From Zoogloeaceae bacterium G21618-S1 (GTDB lineage Bacteria; Pseudomonadota; Gammaproteobacteria; Burkholderiales; Rhodocyclaceae), in assembly GCA_027214125.1 (NCBI GenBank), contig JAPWHF010000001.1, positions 62,001-126,000 on the forward strand: a stretch of 64,000 nucleotides of DNA, given 5' to 3'. Numbering within the stretch: the stretch's first letter is position 1; the number at the start of each line of letters is the position of its first letter. The position numbers and the translations under genes are program-made. The notes beneath the pieces are model-generated. The model was given only the letters and a program-made list of their open reading frames with translations, did not search any database and was not told the origin of the DNA. This document shows, in pieces, positions 9,320-18,472 of this stretch.

Positions 9320-9952
9320 ATGGAATCGCTCCTCAAACCCCTCATCACGCTGCTCGCCATCGTTAACCCGATCGGCGTGGTACCGTTTTTCATTCACTTC
9401 ACGCGCAGCTTCTCCGAGCAACACCGCACCCGCACCGCGCGTGTGGCAGCGTTCTCGGCCTTTGTCGTAATCTCGCTCAGCGCCCTGCTCGGCCTGCAAA
9501 TCATCGGCTTCTTCGGCATCTCGCTGGCTTCCTTCCAGGTCGGCGGTGGCCTGCTGCTGCTGATGAGCGCTATCCAGATGCTCGGCGCCGAACCGGCCGA
9601 ATCCAAGCCGCAAGACATCGACGAAGGCGCCCACCGCGCCGACGCGGGCTCCAGCATCGCTGTCGTGCCGCTCACCATCCCGCTGCTCACCGGCCCGGCC
9701 ACCATCTCCACCATGGTGATTTACGCCGAAAAAACCGTGAAATGGTGGGAACTCGGCGTGCTCGTTCTTTACGGCGTCATCGTCGGCCTGGCCACCCTCA
9801 TGGTATTTTCGGCAGCCGAGCGCATTGGCCGCTTCCTCGGCCAGACCGGCATCAACGTCATGACCCGCCTGATGGGCCTGATCCTCGCCGCGATTGCCGT
9901 CGAAGTCATGGCCGACGGCCTGACCACCCTCTTCCCCGGCCTGCTCGGCTAA
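9320..9952 (+). CDS. MarC family integral membrane protein
   Basis: The 210-residue inner-membrane protein has about six membrane segments. The opening LLAIVNPIGVVPFFIHFT and the central VVPLTIPLLTGPATISTMVI are the two related signatures of the MarC/UPF0056 family. Family members are called NAAT transporters after one amino-acid transporter study, but the function of most is unknown. The start at 9320 (MESLLKPLITLLAIVNPIG) leaves only about 24 bases after the preceding hairpin and has no strong ribosome site. Confidence 0.92.
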   Translation: MESLLKPLITLLAIVNPIGVVPFFIHFTRSFSEQHRTRTARVAAFSAFVVISLSALLGLQIIGFFGISLASFQVGGGLLLLMSAIQMLGAEPAESKPQDIDEGAHRADAGSSIAVVPLTIPLLTGPATISTMVIYAEKTVKWWELGVLVLYGVIVGLATLMVFSAAERIGRFLGQTGINVMTRLMGLILAAIAVEVMADGLTTLFPGLLG

Positions 9953-10055
9953 ACGCCGCCCGGTCGTCTATCCTCCAAACAACGCATCCGTCATGACGCG
10001 AATGTAGATTGGCGGGGGCACCAGCCCGCGACCAACCGGCCTTTGGAGGATCCCG

Positions 10056-11390
10056 TTGAAAAAGTTTCTGGCCCTCTGCCTGATGGTGATCCCGCTGGCG
10101 CTGTTCGCGCTGGTCTTGGGCGTGGAGCTCACGCAGAACAAGACGTTGCTGACCACGACCGCCGGGCAACTCGCCAGTGCAGATGTCCGCCAGCACGATT
10201 ACCTCGCTGTCCATGGCGGCACGATCGCCCTGGAAGGGCCGTATCTGCCCCAGCGTGTCTCACACGCCGACTACGTCCCCGTCTTTGCCATCGCTGCCGA
10301 TGGTACCGCCTCCGCCCACCCCAACTTCATTGCCATCATGCCGGCCGGCACAATGGCCGGGCTGCTCCAGCCGCCGGCCAGCTCCGACGCCTTGCGGCGG
10401 GTCGACATTCTTGGCATGCGCGACGGCAGTTGCGGCGAACTGGCAAAAGCCGGTTTCTCCGACACCCCGCCGCTGCCCTGCATCACCCACGGCAAGCATC
10501 CGCATGACACGCTCGGTATGCTGATCGCCAGCAGCGTCATGCTCCTGCCTTTCGCCGGCCTTGGCCTGTGGCTGTGGCGACGCCGTGGCCCTGTCGCCGT
10601 CCCGCATCCGCCGCCGGGCTGCCTGATCAAGCTGGGCAAGGCGGTGATGGTGGCGCTGATCTTCGGCGCCGTCGCCGTCGCCAAGCTGGGCGACGATGTC
10701 TTGCCCCCTCTCGCCAAGACGGGCGCGCACTTGGGCCACGCGGCGCCCGTCGCCACCAAGGTGCTGGACACTCTGCGCACCTATCTCGGCAGTGAAAGTT
10801 TCGCTGCCGACACAATGAACTACGGCTACAAGCTGGCCTCGTTGAAGAAGAATCTCGACACCCTGAACATCCAGCCCGACGACGCGCTGGAAGTGCAGCT
10901 CGTCCAGCTCGACGCTGGCAGCATCTACACGCGGGACACGTCTGGCGCGTTTCGCCGGCGCTCCGCCAACGCGCTGGTCGAACACCAGATTCGCCTCAAC
11001 GGCGAGATCGTCGGCGGGCAGTTCTTCGCCACCGACACTGCCGACCACTGGCCGGCAGTGGCAGTGCGCCAACGCGAAGTCGGCGGACCGGTCGAACTGA
11101 TCGCCGAGCAGACGGTACGCACCGAAAAGGGCGAACGCCGCTTGCGTATCGCCGGCGAAATTGACTTCATTGAAGGCGACGCCGCCGCCTACCAGCGTGG
11201 CGACAAAGTGGTGTTTCGCTACACTGACACCGCCCTGCAGCAAGTCGCAAAAAAGCGCGAGAGAATCTTTCAGGCCGTCGGCCGCAACCCGCACCTCGTG
11301 TTCGCCATGTCAAATGTATTGTTTACTGCCGAAGGCGACACCCTCGTCGCGCGTGCCATCGGCCCCGATCGACGCATTTTCACGCCCTGA
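10056..11390 (+). CDS. Unknown membrane protein with three membrane segments
   Basis: I do not recognise this 444-residue protein. It starts at TTG 10056, supported by TGGAGGA five bases upstream. Residues 5-26 form an N-terminal signal anchor. Residues about 30-145 lie outside the membrane and contain several Cys (SCGELA, LPCITHG). Two further membrane segments fall at about 150-172 (MLIASSVMLLPFAGLGLWLW) and 190-212. The remaining 230 residues form a soluble domain, part of which (about 250-400) looks beta-rich, with RLNGEIVGGQFF and RLRIAGEIDFIEGD. The context gives no clue; the genes on both sides are separate units. Confidence 0.8.
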   Translation: MKKFLALCLMVIPLALFALVLGVELTQNKTLLTTTAGQLASADVRQHDYLAVHGGTIALEGPYLPQRVSHADYVPVFAIAADGTASAHPNFIAIMPAGTMAGLLQPPASSDALRRVDILGMRDGSCGELAKAGFSDTPPLPCITHGKHPHDTLGMLIASSVMLLPFAGLGLWLWRRRGPVAVPHPPPGCLIKLGKAVMVALIFGAVAVAKLGDDVLPPLAKTGAHLGHAAPVATKVLDTLRTYLGSESFAADTMNYGYKLASLKKNLDTLNIQPDDALEVQLVQLDAGSIYTRDTSGAFRRRSANALVEHQIRLNGEIVGGQFFATDTADHWPAVAVRQREVGGPVELIAEQTVRTEKGERRLRIAGEIDFIEGDAAAYQRGDKVVFRYTDTALQQVAKKRERIFQAVGRNPHLVFAMSNVLFTAEGDTLVARAIGPDRRIFTP

Positions 11391-11563
11391 GCACCCGCTC
11401 GTCAGATAATGCCAATCGGTTGATCCAGCGCAACGAATGCACCGCCCACCGCGCGAAGATAGACATGAGCCCACTGCCTCTGGCGCCAGTCGCCCGCGGT
11501 AGTGCAGCGCACCCTGTCTCGCCCGGCGTATCGGGTGTCAGACGCAATCTGTGGAGGTCAATC

Positions 11564-12199
11564 ATGCGACCGCGATATCCCCTGCTTTCGACAACACTGC
11601 TCGCCGCGGCGATCAGCCTGTCCTTCGCGCTGCCCGCCCACGCGCAAACCCCGCCACCGCGGGGCCCGGCGCCGTTCGCGGCCTACGACCAGAACGGCGA
11701 CGGCGCCGTCACCGAGGCCGAATTCAACGCCTTCCGTGCCAGCCGGCAGGCGGCCGCAGCGGCCGATGGCCGGCCCATGCGCGGTGCCGCCAACGCCCCC
11801 GCGTTCAGCAGCCTCGACACCAACGGCGACGGCAGCCTGAGCCCGGCCGAGTTGGCGGCCGGTCAGGCCATGCAGTTCCAGAATCGTCCCGGTGGCGGGA
11901 TGCGACCGGGGGGCGGTCGCGGACCCGGCGCCGGCATGGGTCCGGGTGGAGGCATGGGCCAAAACCAGCCCACATTTGCCGATTTCGATCTGAACGATGA
12001 CGGCAAGATCTTGCCCGAAGAACTCACCCAGGCGCGCAACCAGCGGGTGGGCGAGCGCGCCCAACAGGGCTACCAGATGCGAGGCTTGGCCAATATGCCG
12101 ACTTTCGCGGAGATGGACGCCAACGGCGACGGTGCCATCAGCCCGGCGGAATTCGCCGCGCATCAGCAAAGCCGCCGCCCCGGCCCGCCGGCACAGTAA
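11564..12199 (+). CDS. Secreted/periplasmic protein with four EF-hand calcium-binding loops
   Basis: The 211-residue precursor has a clear signal peptide ending LPAHA-QTPP. The mature part carries four canonical EF-hand loops: DQNGDGAVTEAEF, DTNGDGSLSPAEL, DLNDDGKILPEEL and DANGDGAISPAEF. Pairs one/two and three/four are separated by a Gly/Met/Pro-rich linker (about residues 108-127, repeats of GGGM/GPG). It is likely a calcium-binding envelope protein; calcium buffering or sensing is inference. I chose ATG 11564 because it gives the signal peptide and follows GTGGAGG. The frame is open 144 bases further upstream, but that extension is not needed. Confidence 0.87.
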   Translation: MRPRYPLLSTTLLAAAISLSFALPAHAQTPPPRGPAPFAAYDQNGDGAVTEAEFNAFRASRQAAAAADGRPMRGAANAPAFSSLDTNGDGSLSPAELAAGQAMQFQNRPGGGMRPGGGRGPGAGMGPGGGMGQNQPTFADFDLNDDGKILPEELTQARNQRVGERAQQGYQMRGLANMPTFAEMDANGDGAISPAEFAAHQQSRRPGPPAQ

Positions 12200-12207
12200 T
12201 TCGGCGC

Positions 12208-12251
12208 GCCAAACACACCACGGATGCCGCGGCATCCGTGGTGTGTTTGGC
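12208..12251. terminator. Perfect 44-base palindrome between convergent genes
   Basis: GCCAAACACACCACGGATGC and its exact reverse complement meet around a self-complementary CGCG, giving a perfect 22-base-pair stem. It begins eight bases after the EF-hand gene and ends against the stop of the convergent CDGSH gene. It is likely a bidirectional terminator, although neither side has a T tract longer than three. Confidence 0.6.
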
Positions 12252-12911
12252 CTAATCGGATTTGAAGCCCACTTTTATGTGACTACCGTCGCAAAACGGC
12301 TTGTTCTTCGACGCACCGCAGCGACACAACGCCACCGTCGTCCCCTGCCAGGCCAAACGGCCGGTGGCCGCGTGCACACTCAGATTTCCTTTGCACAAGA
12401 GCGGTCCATCCTTGAGTGGCGTGATCTGCAGGGCGCCGCCCGAGCCGGCGGTCGGATCCCCCCGCTCGCCAACCGCACCATAGTCCTTGAAATCCACCGT
12501 TTCATGGCTGCTGTCGCAGAAGGGCTTGTTTTTGGACGCACCACAACGACATAGCGCCGCCCGAAACTGAAGACCCGGCTGTGCCGCCGGATCGACGCCG
12601 TCGATGTGCAAGTCACCATGCACAAACAGCGGCCCATTGCAGGCCACGAACACCGTATTCACGGTGAGGGCAAGCTCCGCTGCACCGCCGCCCTTGTCGC
12701 GATAGGCCAGTGCGCCGCTCGGGCAGCGCTCGACGATCTGTTTCGCCTCGTCGGTATCTGACAGATCAGGCTGACACCATGGCTTGCGCCCGCCAACAAA
12801 CAGCTCACCCGCCGCCTGCCCGCACTCGGCCACATGGATACACAGACGGCTGTCCCATGTCACATCGAGGGTCTTGCCGGAGAACATCAATGGCTTCGCT
12901 CTGCTGCTCAT
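12252..12911 (-). CDS. Iron-sulfur protein: divergent Fer4 domain plus two CDGSH domains
   Basis: The 219-residue cytoplasmic protein has two kinds of cluster site. Residues about 10-70 match the divergent 4Fe-4S mono-cluster domain, with Cys in CIHVAECG, PWCQPD and ERCPSGAL. Two CDGSH [2Fe-2S] motifs follow: CRCGASKNKPFCDSSH (about residues 120-135) and CRCGASKNKPFCDGSH near the C-terminus. CDGSH proteins hold redox-active, labile 2Fe-2S clusters through three Cys and one His. The two motifs are almost identical, pointing to an internal duplication. The physiological role is unknown. The start ATG at 12911 has GGAG eight bases upstream. Confidence 0.88.
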   Translation of the reverse strand: MSSRAKPLMFSGKTLDVTWDSRLCIHVAECGQAAGELFVGGRKPWCQPDLSDTDEAKQIVERCPSGALAYRDKGGGAAELALTVNTVFVACNGPLFVHGDLHIDGVDPAAQPGLQFRAALCRCGASKNKPFCDSSHETVDFKDYGAVGERGDPTAGSGGALQITPLKDGPLLCKGNLSVHAATGRLAWQGTTVALCRCGASKNKPFCDGSHIKVGFKSD

Positions 12912-12974
12912 TGCGCACGCTCCAAAGGTTCAGGCCCACTACCGCTATAGACCAGCACGCGCACCGACGCGAAT

Positions 12975-13730
12975 TCAGACAGAGAACGCCTGCCACATCA
13001 GGCGCAAGGCCAGCAGCGTCAGAATGACATCAAAAATCTTGGCGAAATGTTTGTCCTGCATACGTTTGAGCAGATGCAGACCGATCCAGGTGCCGATCGC
13101 ACCGCAGGCGATCATGGCGCCGATCAGCGGTAGCAGCGCACTCAGATCGAAGCCGGCCTCCTGAAACACAACGGCCTTCATCCCGTGCTGGAAGGACATC
13201 GCCGCCGAAAAGGTCGCCACGGTCGTGAAGCGATCACGATGAATCTGCTTGATGAACGCGCCCACCAGCGCCCCCGTGGCACCCACAAACAGCGACACAA
13301 AGGTGGTCACACCACCCGCCACGGCAATGCCTGGTCGGCTCAGCACCAACTTGGGCAGCCGCGGCCCCCAGCACAGATAGAGAATGAAGCCGGCGATGCT
13401 CAAATACATGGTTTTTGGCGGCAGATTGACGAGCACCGCCGCGCCAATCAGCGCACCAACCAGCGCGCCCGGCAAAAAGACACCCAGCGTCCGCCAGTCG
13501 ATATGCCGCCAGCTCATCAGCGCGCGACCCCCGTTCGACCCGAGCTGCACCACACCATGCACCGGAATGATCACCGCCGGCGGCAAAACCTGCGCCATGA
13601 TCGCCAGCAGCATGATGCCGCCACCGGCCCCAAGACTCGCGGTCAGCGTCGAGGTGACGCAGGCACTGACAAGCAACAGCACCACCACAGCCATCGGCAG
13701 ATCACCAAACACGGACAGAGACAGGCTCAC
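12975..13730 (-). CDS. TSUP (TauE/SafE) family membrane exporter
   Basis: The 251-residue protein has about eight membrane segments and two related halves (TASLGAGGGIMLLAIMAQVLPP and TFVSLFVGATGALVGAFI), typical of the TSUP family. Members move sulfite, sulfonates or other small anions across the inner membrane. The start is GTG at 13730; an internal ATG 12 codons later would also fit. It stands between the CDGSH gene and the MacB-type permease gene on the same strand with 60-65 base gaps. The substrate is not predictable. Confidence 0.85.
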   Translation of the reverse strand: MSLSLSVFGDLPMAVVVLLLVSACVTSTLTASLGAGGGIMLLAIMAQVLPPAVIIPVHGVVQLGSNGGRALMSWRHIDWRTLGVFLPGALVGALIGAAVLVNLPPKTMYLSIAGFILYLCWGPRLPKLVLSRPGIAVAGGVTTFVSLFVGATGALVGAFIKQIHRDRFTTVATFSAAMSFQHGMKAVVFQEAGFDLSALLPLIGAMIACGAIGTWIGLHLLKRMQDKHFAKIFDVILTLLALRLMWQAFSV

Positions 13731-13793
13731 AGCGATGACTCAAGGCGGAAAACCCGCATTCTACGGGTCGCGCCAGCCCCCGACCAGTCAGGC

Positions 13794-14999
13794 TCACTCG
13801 TGGCGCAAGGCGTCGATCGGATCGAGCCGCGCTGCGCGCCGCGCCGGAAAGAAGCCGAACACCACGCCGATCAAGGCCGAAATACCAAAGGACAACAGAT
13901 TGATGGCCGGATCAAACAGATACGGGATACTCATCAGCGACGACAGCCCGATCGACGCGCCGGTGGCCAGCGCCACCCCGATCAACCCGCCAAGGCTCGA
14001 CAGCACCACCGCCTCGATCAGAAACTGCAGCAACACCTCGTGCTCCAGCGCGCCAATGGCCAGACGGATGCCGATCTCGCGGGTGCGCTCGGTGACCGAC
14101 ACCAGCATGATGTTCATGATGCCGATGCCGCCCACCAGCAGGCTGACCGCCGCCACTGCGCCGAGCAGGGTCGTCATGATGCGGGTGGTGGTCGACAACG
14201 TCTGGGCGATCTGCTTGGTGTCGAGCACGTTAAAGTTGTCGTCCTCGTTGGCGCCGATCTTGCGCCGCTCGCGCAGCAGGGTCTCGACCCGCGCCTTGAC
14301 CGCATTGGTGGCGTTGCTGTCGCTGGCCGACACCAGCAGCGTGCGTACATCCTGATCGCCGGTCAGACGGCGCTGCACCGTGCGAATCGGCATCACAATG
14401 GTGTCGTCCTGGTCCGAACCGAAGGCCGACTGTCCCTTGGCGGCCAGCACGCCGATCACCTGACACGAGAAGTCTGCCACCCGCATCGACTCGCCCAGCG
14501 GGTCGCCGCCGCCAAACAGCTCGCGCTGCAAAGTGGCGCCGATCACGCACACCGCCTTGCCACCGCGCTCCTCGGCCTCGGTGAAGATCCGGCCGCCGGT
14601 CAGCGTCCAGCCCGCCGCGGTGAAGTAATCCCGCGTGCTGCCGGTGGCCACGCTCGACCAGTTGCGCGCGCCCACCACCACCGACACCGCCTTGCGCGTC
14701 TCCGGCGCCACGGCCTTGACGCCCGACACCTGTGCCGCGATGGCTTGCACATCAGCCACTTTGAACATCGGCGCCCCGGCGCTGCCGCCCGGGCCGATGC
14801 GCTGGCCGGGCCGCACCATCAACAGGTTGCTGCCCAGGCTGGCCACCTGGTCGGAAATCGACCGCGTCGCCCCGTTGCCGAGCGTCACCATGGTGATCAC
14901 CGCCGCCACGCCGATGACGATGCCGAGGATGGTCAAGAAGGAGCGCAGCAGGTTGCGGCGGATCTCGCGCAGTGCGAGCAGGAAGGTATTCCCGATCAT
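13794..14999 (-). CDS. MacB/FtsX-type ABC transporter permease
   Basis: The 401-residue protein has the MacB fold: one N-terminal membrane helix (FLTILGIVIGVAAVITMVTLG, residues about 20-40), a MacB periplasmic core domain (about 45-235), and three C-terminal membrane helices (about 275-395) with LVGGIGIMNIMLVSVTERTREIGIRLA. MacB permeases do not carry substrate through the membrane; they use ATP-driven motion to drive a TolC-type channel. The start ATG at 14999 overlaps the ATPase stop by four bases. It is the last gene of a five-gene operon that begins with a PepSY flavoreductase. The ATPase is a separate polypeptide here, unlike E. coli MacB. Confidence 0.92.
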   Translation of the reverse strand: MIGNTFLLALREIRRNLLRSFLTILGIVIGVAAVITMVTLGNGATRSISDQVASLGSNLLMVRPGQRIGPGGSAGAPMFKVADVQAIAAQVSGVKAVAPETRKAVSVVVGARNWSSVATGSTRDYFTAAGWTLTGGRIFTEAEERGGKAVCVIGATLQRELFGGGDPLGESMRVADFSCQVIGVLAAKGQSAFGSDQDDTIVMPIRTVQRRLTGDQDVRTLLVSASDSNATNAVKARVETLLRERRKIGANEDDNFNVLDTKQIAQTLSTTTRIMTTLLGAVAAVSLLVGGIGIMNIMLVSVTERTREIGIRLAIGALEHEVLLQFLIEAVVLSSLGGLIGVALATGASIGLSSLMSIPYLFDPAINLLSFGISALIGVVFGFFPARRAARLDPIDALRHE

Positions 15000-15724
15000 G
15001 CGCCCACCTCCGCCACCGGTGTGCGCGAGTCGCGATCGACCCGGCCATCGACAAAATGCACCTGCCGGTGCGCATACGCCGCCATCTCCGGCTCGTGGGT
15101 GACCATCAGAATGGTGATGCCGCGCTGACGGTTAAGCTCGGAGAGCAACGCCATGATCTCGCGGCTGCGCTGGCTATCGAGGTTGCCGGTCGGCTCGTCG
15201 GCCAGCAACACCGCCGGATTGGTAACAATGGCGCGGGCAATGGCCACGCGCTGCTGTTGCCCGCCCGAGAGCTCGGCCGGCGTGTGGTCTTCCCAGCCGT
15301 CGAGGCCGACCTGGGCCAGCGCGGCGCGCGCCGCCGCGTGGCGCCGGGCCACCGGCTCGCCGCGGTAGAGCAGCGGCAGCTCGACATTCTCCAGCGCCGA
15401 GGTGCGCCCCAGCAGATTGAAGCCCTGAAACACAAAGCCGAGAAAATGCCGCCGCAGCAAGGCGCGCTGGTTGCGGTCCATGGTCTCGACATGCACGCCC
15501 TGAAATTCGTAGCTGCCGCTGGTGGGCGTATCGAGGCAGCCGAGGATGTTCATCACCGTCGACTTGCCCGAGCCGCTCGGCCCCATCACCGCCACGAACT
15601 CGCCGGCCTGGATGCTCAGATCGACACCGCGCAGCGCCTGGAAAGCCGCCTGCCCGCTGCCGTACACCTTGGTGATGCCGGCCAGCCGGATCAGCGCCTC
15701 GGGTGTGTCGGTCATGGTACTCAC
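14996..15724 (-). CDS. MacB/LolD-type ABC transporter ATPase
   Basis: This 242-residue nucleotide-binding protein has a Walker A (GPSGSGKST, residues about 49-57), a Q-loop (FVFQGFNLL), the ABC signature LSGGQQQR, a Walker B ([12 protein letters not shown]) and the switch His (MVTHEP). It energises the adjacent MacB-type permease. It overlaps the adaptor gene upstream and the permease gene downstream by four bases each, indicating tight coupling. MSTMTD gives two in-frame ATG starts three codons apart. Confidence 0.95.
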   Translation of the reverse strand: MSTMTDTPEALIRLAGITKVYGSGQAAFQALRGVDLSIQAGEFVAVMGPSGSGKSTVMNILGCLDTPTSGSYEFQGVHVETMDRNQRALLRRHFLGFVFQGFNLLGRTSALENVELPLLYRGEPVARRHAAARAALAQVGLDGWEDHTPAELSGGQQQRVAIARAIVTNPAVLLADEPTGNLDSQRSREIMALLSELNRQRGITILMVTHEPEMAAYAHRQVHFVDGRVDRDSRTPVAEVGA

Positions 15725-17010
15725 TGCGCACCGCTCACGGCTTCGGTGATCACCGCCGTGCCGGCAGGCAGATCACCCGACACGATCTCGGTCACCCGCC
15801 CATTGGTGGCGCCGGTCTTCACCGTCACCGCCACCGGCTGGCCGTCACGCAGCACCCACAGCTGGCGCTCGCCGGCGGCTGGGTCCTTCAGCTTGACGGT
15901 CTTGGCCTGTCGCGGCGGGCGCGGCATCAGGCTCGACATGAGGCTCTGCTTGCGCTCGCCACGCGCCACCGTGGGTGTATAGCGCAGCGCCGCGTTCGGC
16001 ACCAGCAGCACGCCAGTCTTTTCCAGCGTGGTGATCTCGGCGGTGGCGGTCATGCCGGGACGCAGGCTGAGGTCTTCGTTGCTCACCTCCAGCGTGGTCA
16101 GATAGGTCACCACGTTGTCGGTGGTCGTCGCGCCGTAGCTCACACGGGTGATGTGCGCCGGATAGCGCCGGTCGGTGTAAGCATCGACGGTGAAAGTCGC
16201 ACGCTGCCCTTCCTTCACTTGCCCTACATCGGCCTCGTCGACCTTCACCTGCAACTCCATTTTCGCCAGGTCTTCGGCCAGGGTGAACAGCGTGGCCACC
16301 TGCAAGGAGGCCGCCACGGTCTGGCCTGGTTCCACTGACCGCGACAACACCACGCCGTCGATGGGCGAGCGGATCGAGGCCTTGGACAGATTGGTTTCGT
16401 TGGTACGCAGCGTGGCCTTGGCCTGCAACACGCCCGCCTGCGCGCTGGCGAGGTTGGCGCGCGCACGCGCCCGGGTCGCCTCGGCAGTTTCGAGCTCTGT
16501 TTTTGACGGCACCTTGCCGCCGGAGAGCTTGAACACCTCATGCAGCCGCGACAGGCTGGCGCCCGACTCCTGCACCGTTGCCTCGGCCTGGCGTACGCCG
16601 GCTTCGGCCACTTTGACGGCCGCTCGGGCGTTGGCCACCTGGTCTTCAAGCTTCGACACATCCAGCCGGGCCAGCACCTGCCCTTTGCGGACGCGGCTGT
16701 TGTCATCGACAAACACTTGCTCGATGGTGCCGGACAGCTCGCTGCCCACGTTCACCTGGTTGGTCGGCTGCAGCGTACCGGTGGCCGACACGGTGACCAC
16801 CAGCGCCCCGGTCTCGACCGGGCTGCTCTGGTAGCGCACGGCCGTGGCCGTGCCATTGCCGGCGAGCAGCGCATAGCCACCGACGCCGAGCACCAGCACC
16901 ACGACCGCGCCCAGCCACCAACGGCCACGGCGGGGTTTCTGGGTGGTCACATCAAGGATGGCGGACGGCGCGATGGCCGCCGGCGTACCGAATTTTTCGG
17001 GCGAATTCAT
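15721..17010 (-). CDS. MacA-type periplasmic adaptor (membrane fusion protein)
   Basis: The 429-residue protein spans the periplasm between an inner-membrane ABC permease and an outer-membrane channel. Residues 31-50 form the membrane anchor (WWLGAVVVLVLGVGGYALL). The lipoyl half-motifs GTLQPTNQVNVGSELSGTI and SPIDGVVLSRSVEPGQTV flank a long helical hairpin (about 105-215). Beta-barrel and membrane-proximal domains follow. A Pro/Arg-rich insert (about residues 345-365, SSLMPRPPRQAKT) is unusual. The ATG at 17010 overlaps the stop of the outer-membrane channel gene by four bases. Confidence 0.93.
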   Translation of the reverse strand: MNSPEKFGTPAAIAPSAILDVTTQKPRRGRWWLGAVVVLVLGVGGYALLAGNGTATAVRYQSSPVETGALVVTVSATGTLQPTNQVNVGSELSGTIEQVFVDDNSRVRKGQVLARLDVSKLEDQVANARAAVKVAEAGVRQAEATVQESGASLSRLHEVFKLSGGKVPSKTELETAEATRARARANLASAQAGVLQAKATLRTNETNLSKASIRSPIDGVVLSRSVEPGQTVAASLQVATLFTLAEDLAKMELQVKVDEADVGQVKEGQRATFTVDAYTDRRYPAHITRVSYGATTTDNVVTYLTTLEVSNEDLSLRPGMTATAEITTLEKTGVLLVPNAALRYTPTVARGERKQSLMSSLMPRPPRQAKTVKLKDPAAGERQLWVLRDGQPVAVTVKTGATNGRVTEIVSGDLPAGTAVITEAVSGAQ

Positions 17011-18449
17011 GAGCGATTTCCCTGGGGGGTATCTGCGGATTCAGTTAGATCGGCACGCGACCAGCCACCGCCCAGCGCCTTGTAGAGCTGGATCAGCGCG
17101 TTCAGCCGCTCACCCTCGGCGATGGCCAGGCTATCTTCGGTGCTGAGCAGACTGCGCTCGGTTTCGAGCACGGTGCGAAAATCGATCAGGCCGCTGCGGT
17201 ACCGATCGGCGGCCAGCAGGTTGGCGTTGCGCGCCGCAGTGCTGGCCGCCGCCAGCGCCTCACGCCGGCGGGCGGTGTTGTCCAGCGCGGTGAGCGCGTT
17301 CTCGACGTCTTCCAGCGCGGCCAGCACCGTGCTGCGATAGCTTTGCAGGCGCTGCTCGCGCACCGCGCTCTGCTGGTCGACCCGCGCTGCCAGCGCACCA
17401 CCGTCGAACAACACACCGCTGATGCCGGCGGCCAGCGAACGGATCACCGAGGCGCCACTGCCCAGCGCGCCGAAGGTGGCCGCCTCCAGCCCGATCGAGC
17501 CGGTGAGATTGAAGCCCGGATAGCGTGCCGCCTCGGCCACGCCGATGCGCGCGGTCTCCGCCGCCAGTTGCCGCTCGGCGGCCTGCACATCGGGACGCTG
17601 ACGCAGCACCTCGGCGGGAATACCGACGGCGACGGCGGTCGGCAGCGCCGGCAGGTTGCCATCGGCCAGGCTCGCCTGCAAGCGGCCGGGCGCCTCGCCG
17701 GTGAGCACCGCGAGATGGTTGGCGGCACTGACGATACTGGTCTGCAGGCTGGGGATTTGCGCGCGCGTCTGCTCGGCATTGGTGCGCGCCTGCTCCACAT
17801 CCACCGAACTGGCCAACCCGGCCTGAGCACGCCAGTCGGTCAGCTGCAAGGTCTCGAGCTGGGTGGCGAGATTGCGGCGGGCGATGTCCAGCCGCGCCTG
17901 GCTGGTACGCAGCGTCACATAGTTGAGCGCCACCTCGGCCGCCAGCGAGGCATGGGTGCTGGCCAGCGTCGCACTCGCCGCCTCGCGGTCGGCCTGCGCC
18001 GCCTCGACGCCACGACGCACGCCGCCGAACACGTCGAGCTCCCAGGCGGCATCGAAGCCGGCGCTCCAGCGCTCGCTCACTGAGGCGTCACCGTACCGGC
18101 TGGCGCTCGTCGTACCCGTGGCGCCGACATTCGGTCCCTGCCCGGCCCGCGCCACGCGCTCCATCGCACGCGCGGCCTGCAGCGCCGCACGGGACGATTG
18201 CAGATCGGGATTGTTGCGCAGCGCCTGCTCGACCAGCGCGCTGAGCTCGGCATCGCCCAGCGCTTGCCACCAGCGCGCAATCGACTCGCTGTCGGTGGCG
18301 ACAGCCAAGCTCGAGGTCGCATGCCAGGCCGCCGGCGCCGGCATGGCCGGGGCGACATAATCGGGCCCCAGCGTGGCGCAGCCGCTCAGCAGCAGCGCCA
18401 ACAGGCCGGCGCCAAGCGTGCCGGGATGCAAAGGTCGCGAAGATGTCAT
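17007..18449 (-). CDS. NodT/TolC-type outer-membrane efflux lipoprotein
   Basis: The 480-residue outer-membrane channel belongs to the RND/ABC outer-membrane factor family. The lipobox LLALLLSGC sets acylation at Cys24 or so after MTSSRPLHPGTLGAG. Two repeated outer-membrane efflux domains cover about 70-270 and 280-470, with family motifs YVAPAMPAPAAW, GEAPGRL, LRQRPDVQAAERQLA and YRSGLIDFRTVLETERSLL. I start at ATG 18449, 23 bases after the flavoprotein stop; an upstream in-frame ATG at 18515 would overlap that gene and spoil the lipoprotein signal. It completes the tripartite pump with the adaptor and ABC proteins. Confidence 0.92.
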   Translation of the reverse strand: MTSSRPLHPGTLGAGLLALLLSGCATLGPDYVAPAMPAPAAWHATSSLAVATDSESIARWWQALGDAELSALVEQALRNNPDLQSSRAALQAARAMERVARAGQGPNVGATGTTSASRYGDASVSERWSAGFDAAWELDVFGGVRRGVEAAQADREAASATLASTHASLAAEVALNYVTLRTSQARLDIARRNLATQLETLQLTDWRAQAGLASSVDVEQARTNAEQTRAQIPSLQTSIVSAANHLAVLTGEAPGRLQASLADGNLPALPTAVAVGIPAEVLRQRPDVQAAERQLAAETARIGVAEAARYPGFNLTGSIGLEAATFGALGSGASVIRSLAAGISGVLFDGGALAARVDQQSAVREQRLQSYRSTVLAALEDVENALTALDNTARRREALAAASTAARNANLLAADRYRSGLIDFRTVLETERSLLSTEDSLAIAEGERLNALIQLYKALGGGWSRADLTESADTPQGNRS

Positions 18450-18472
18450 GGCAGTGGCCGTCAAAAAGGGGT

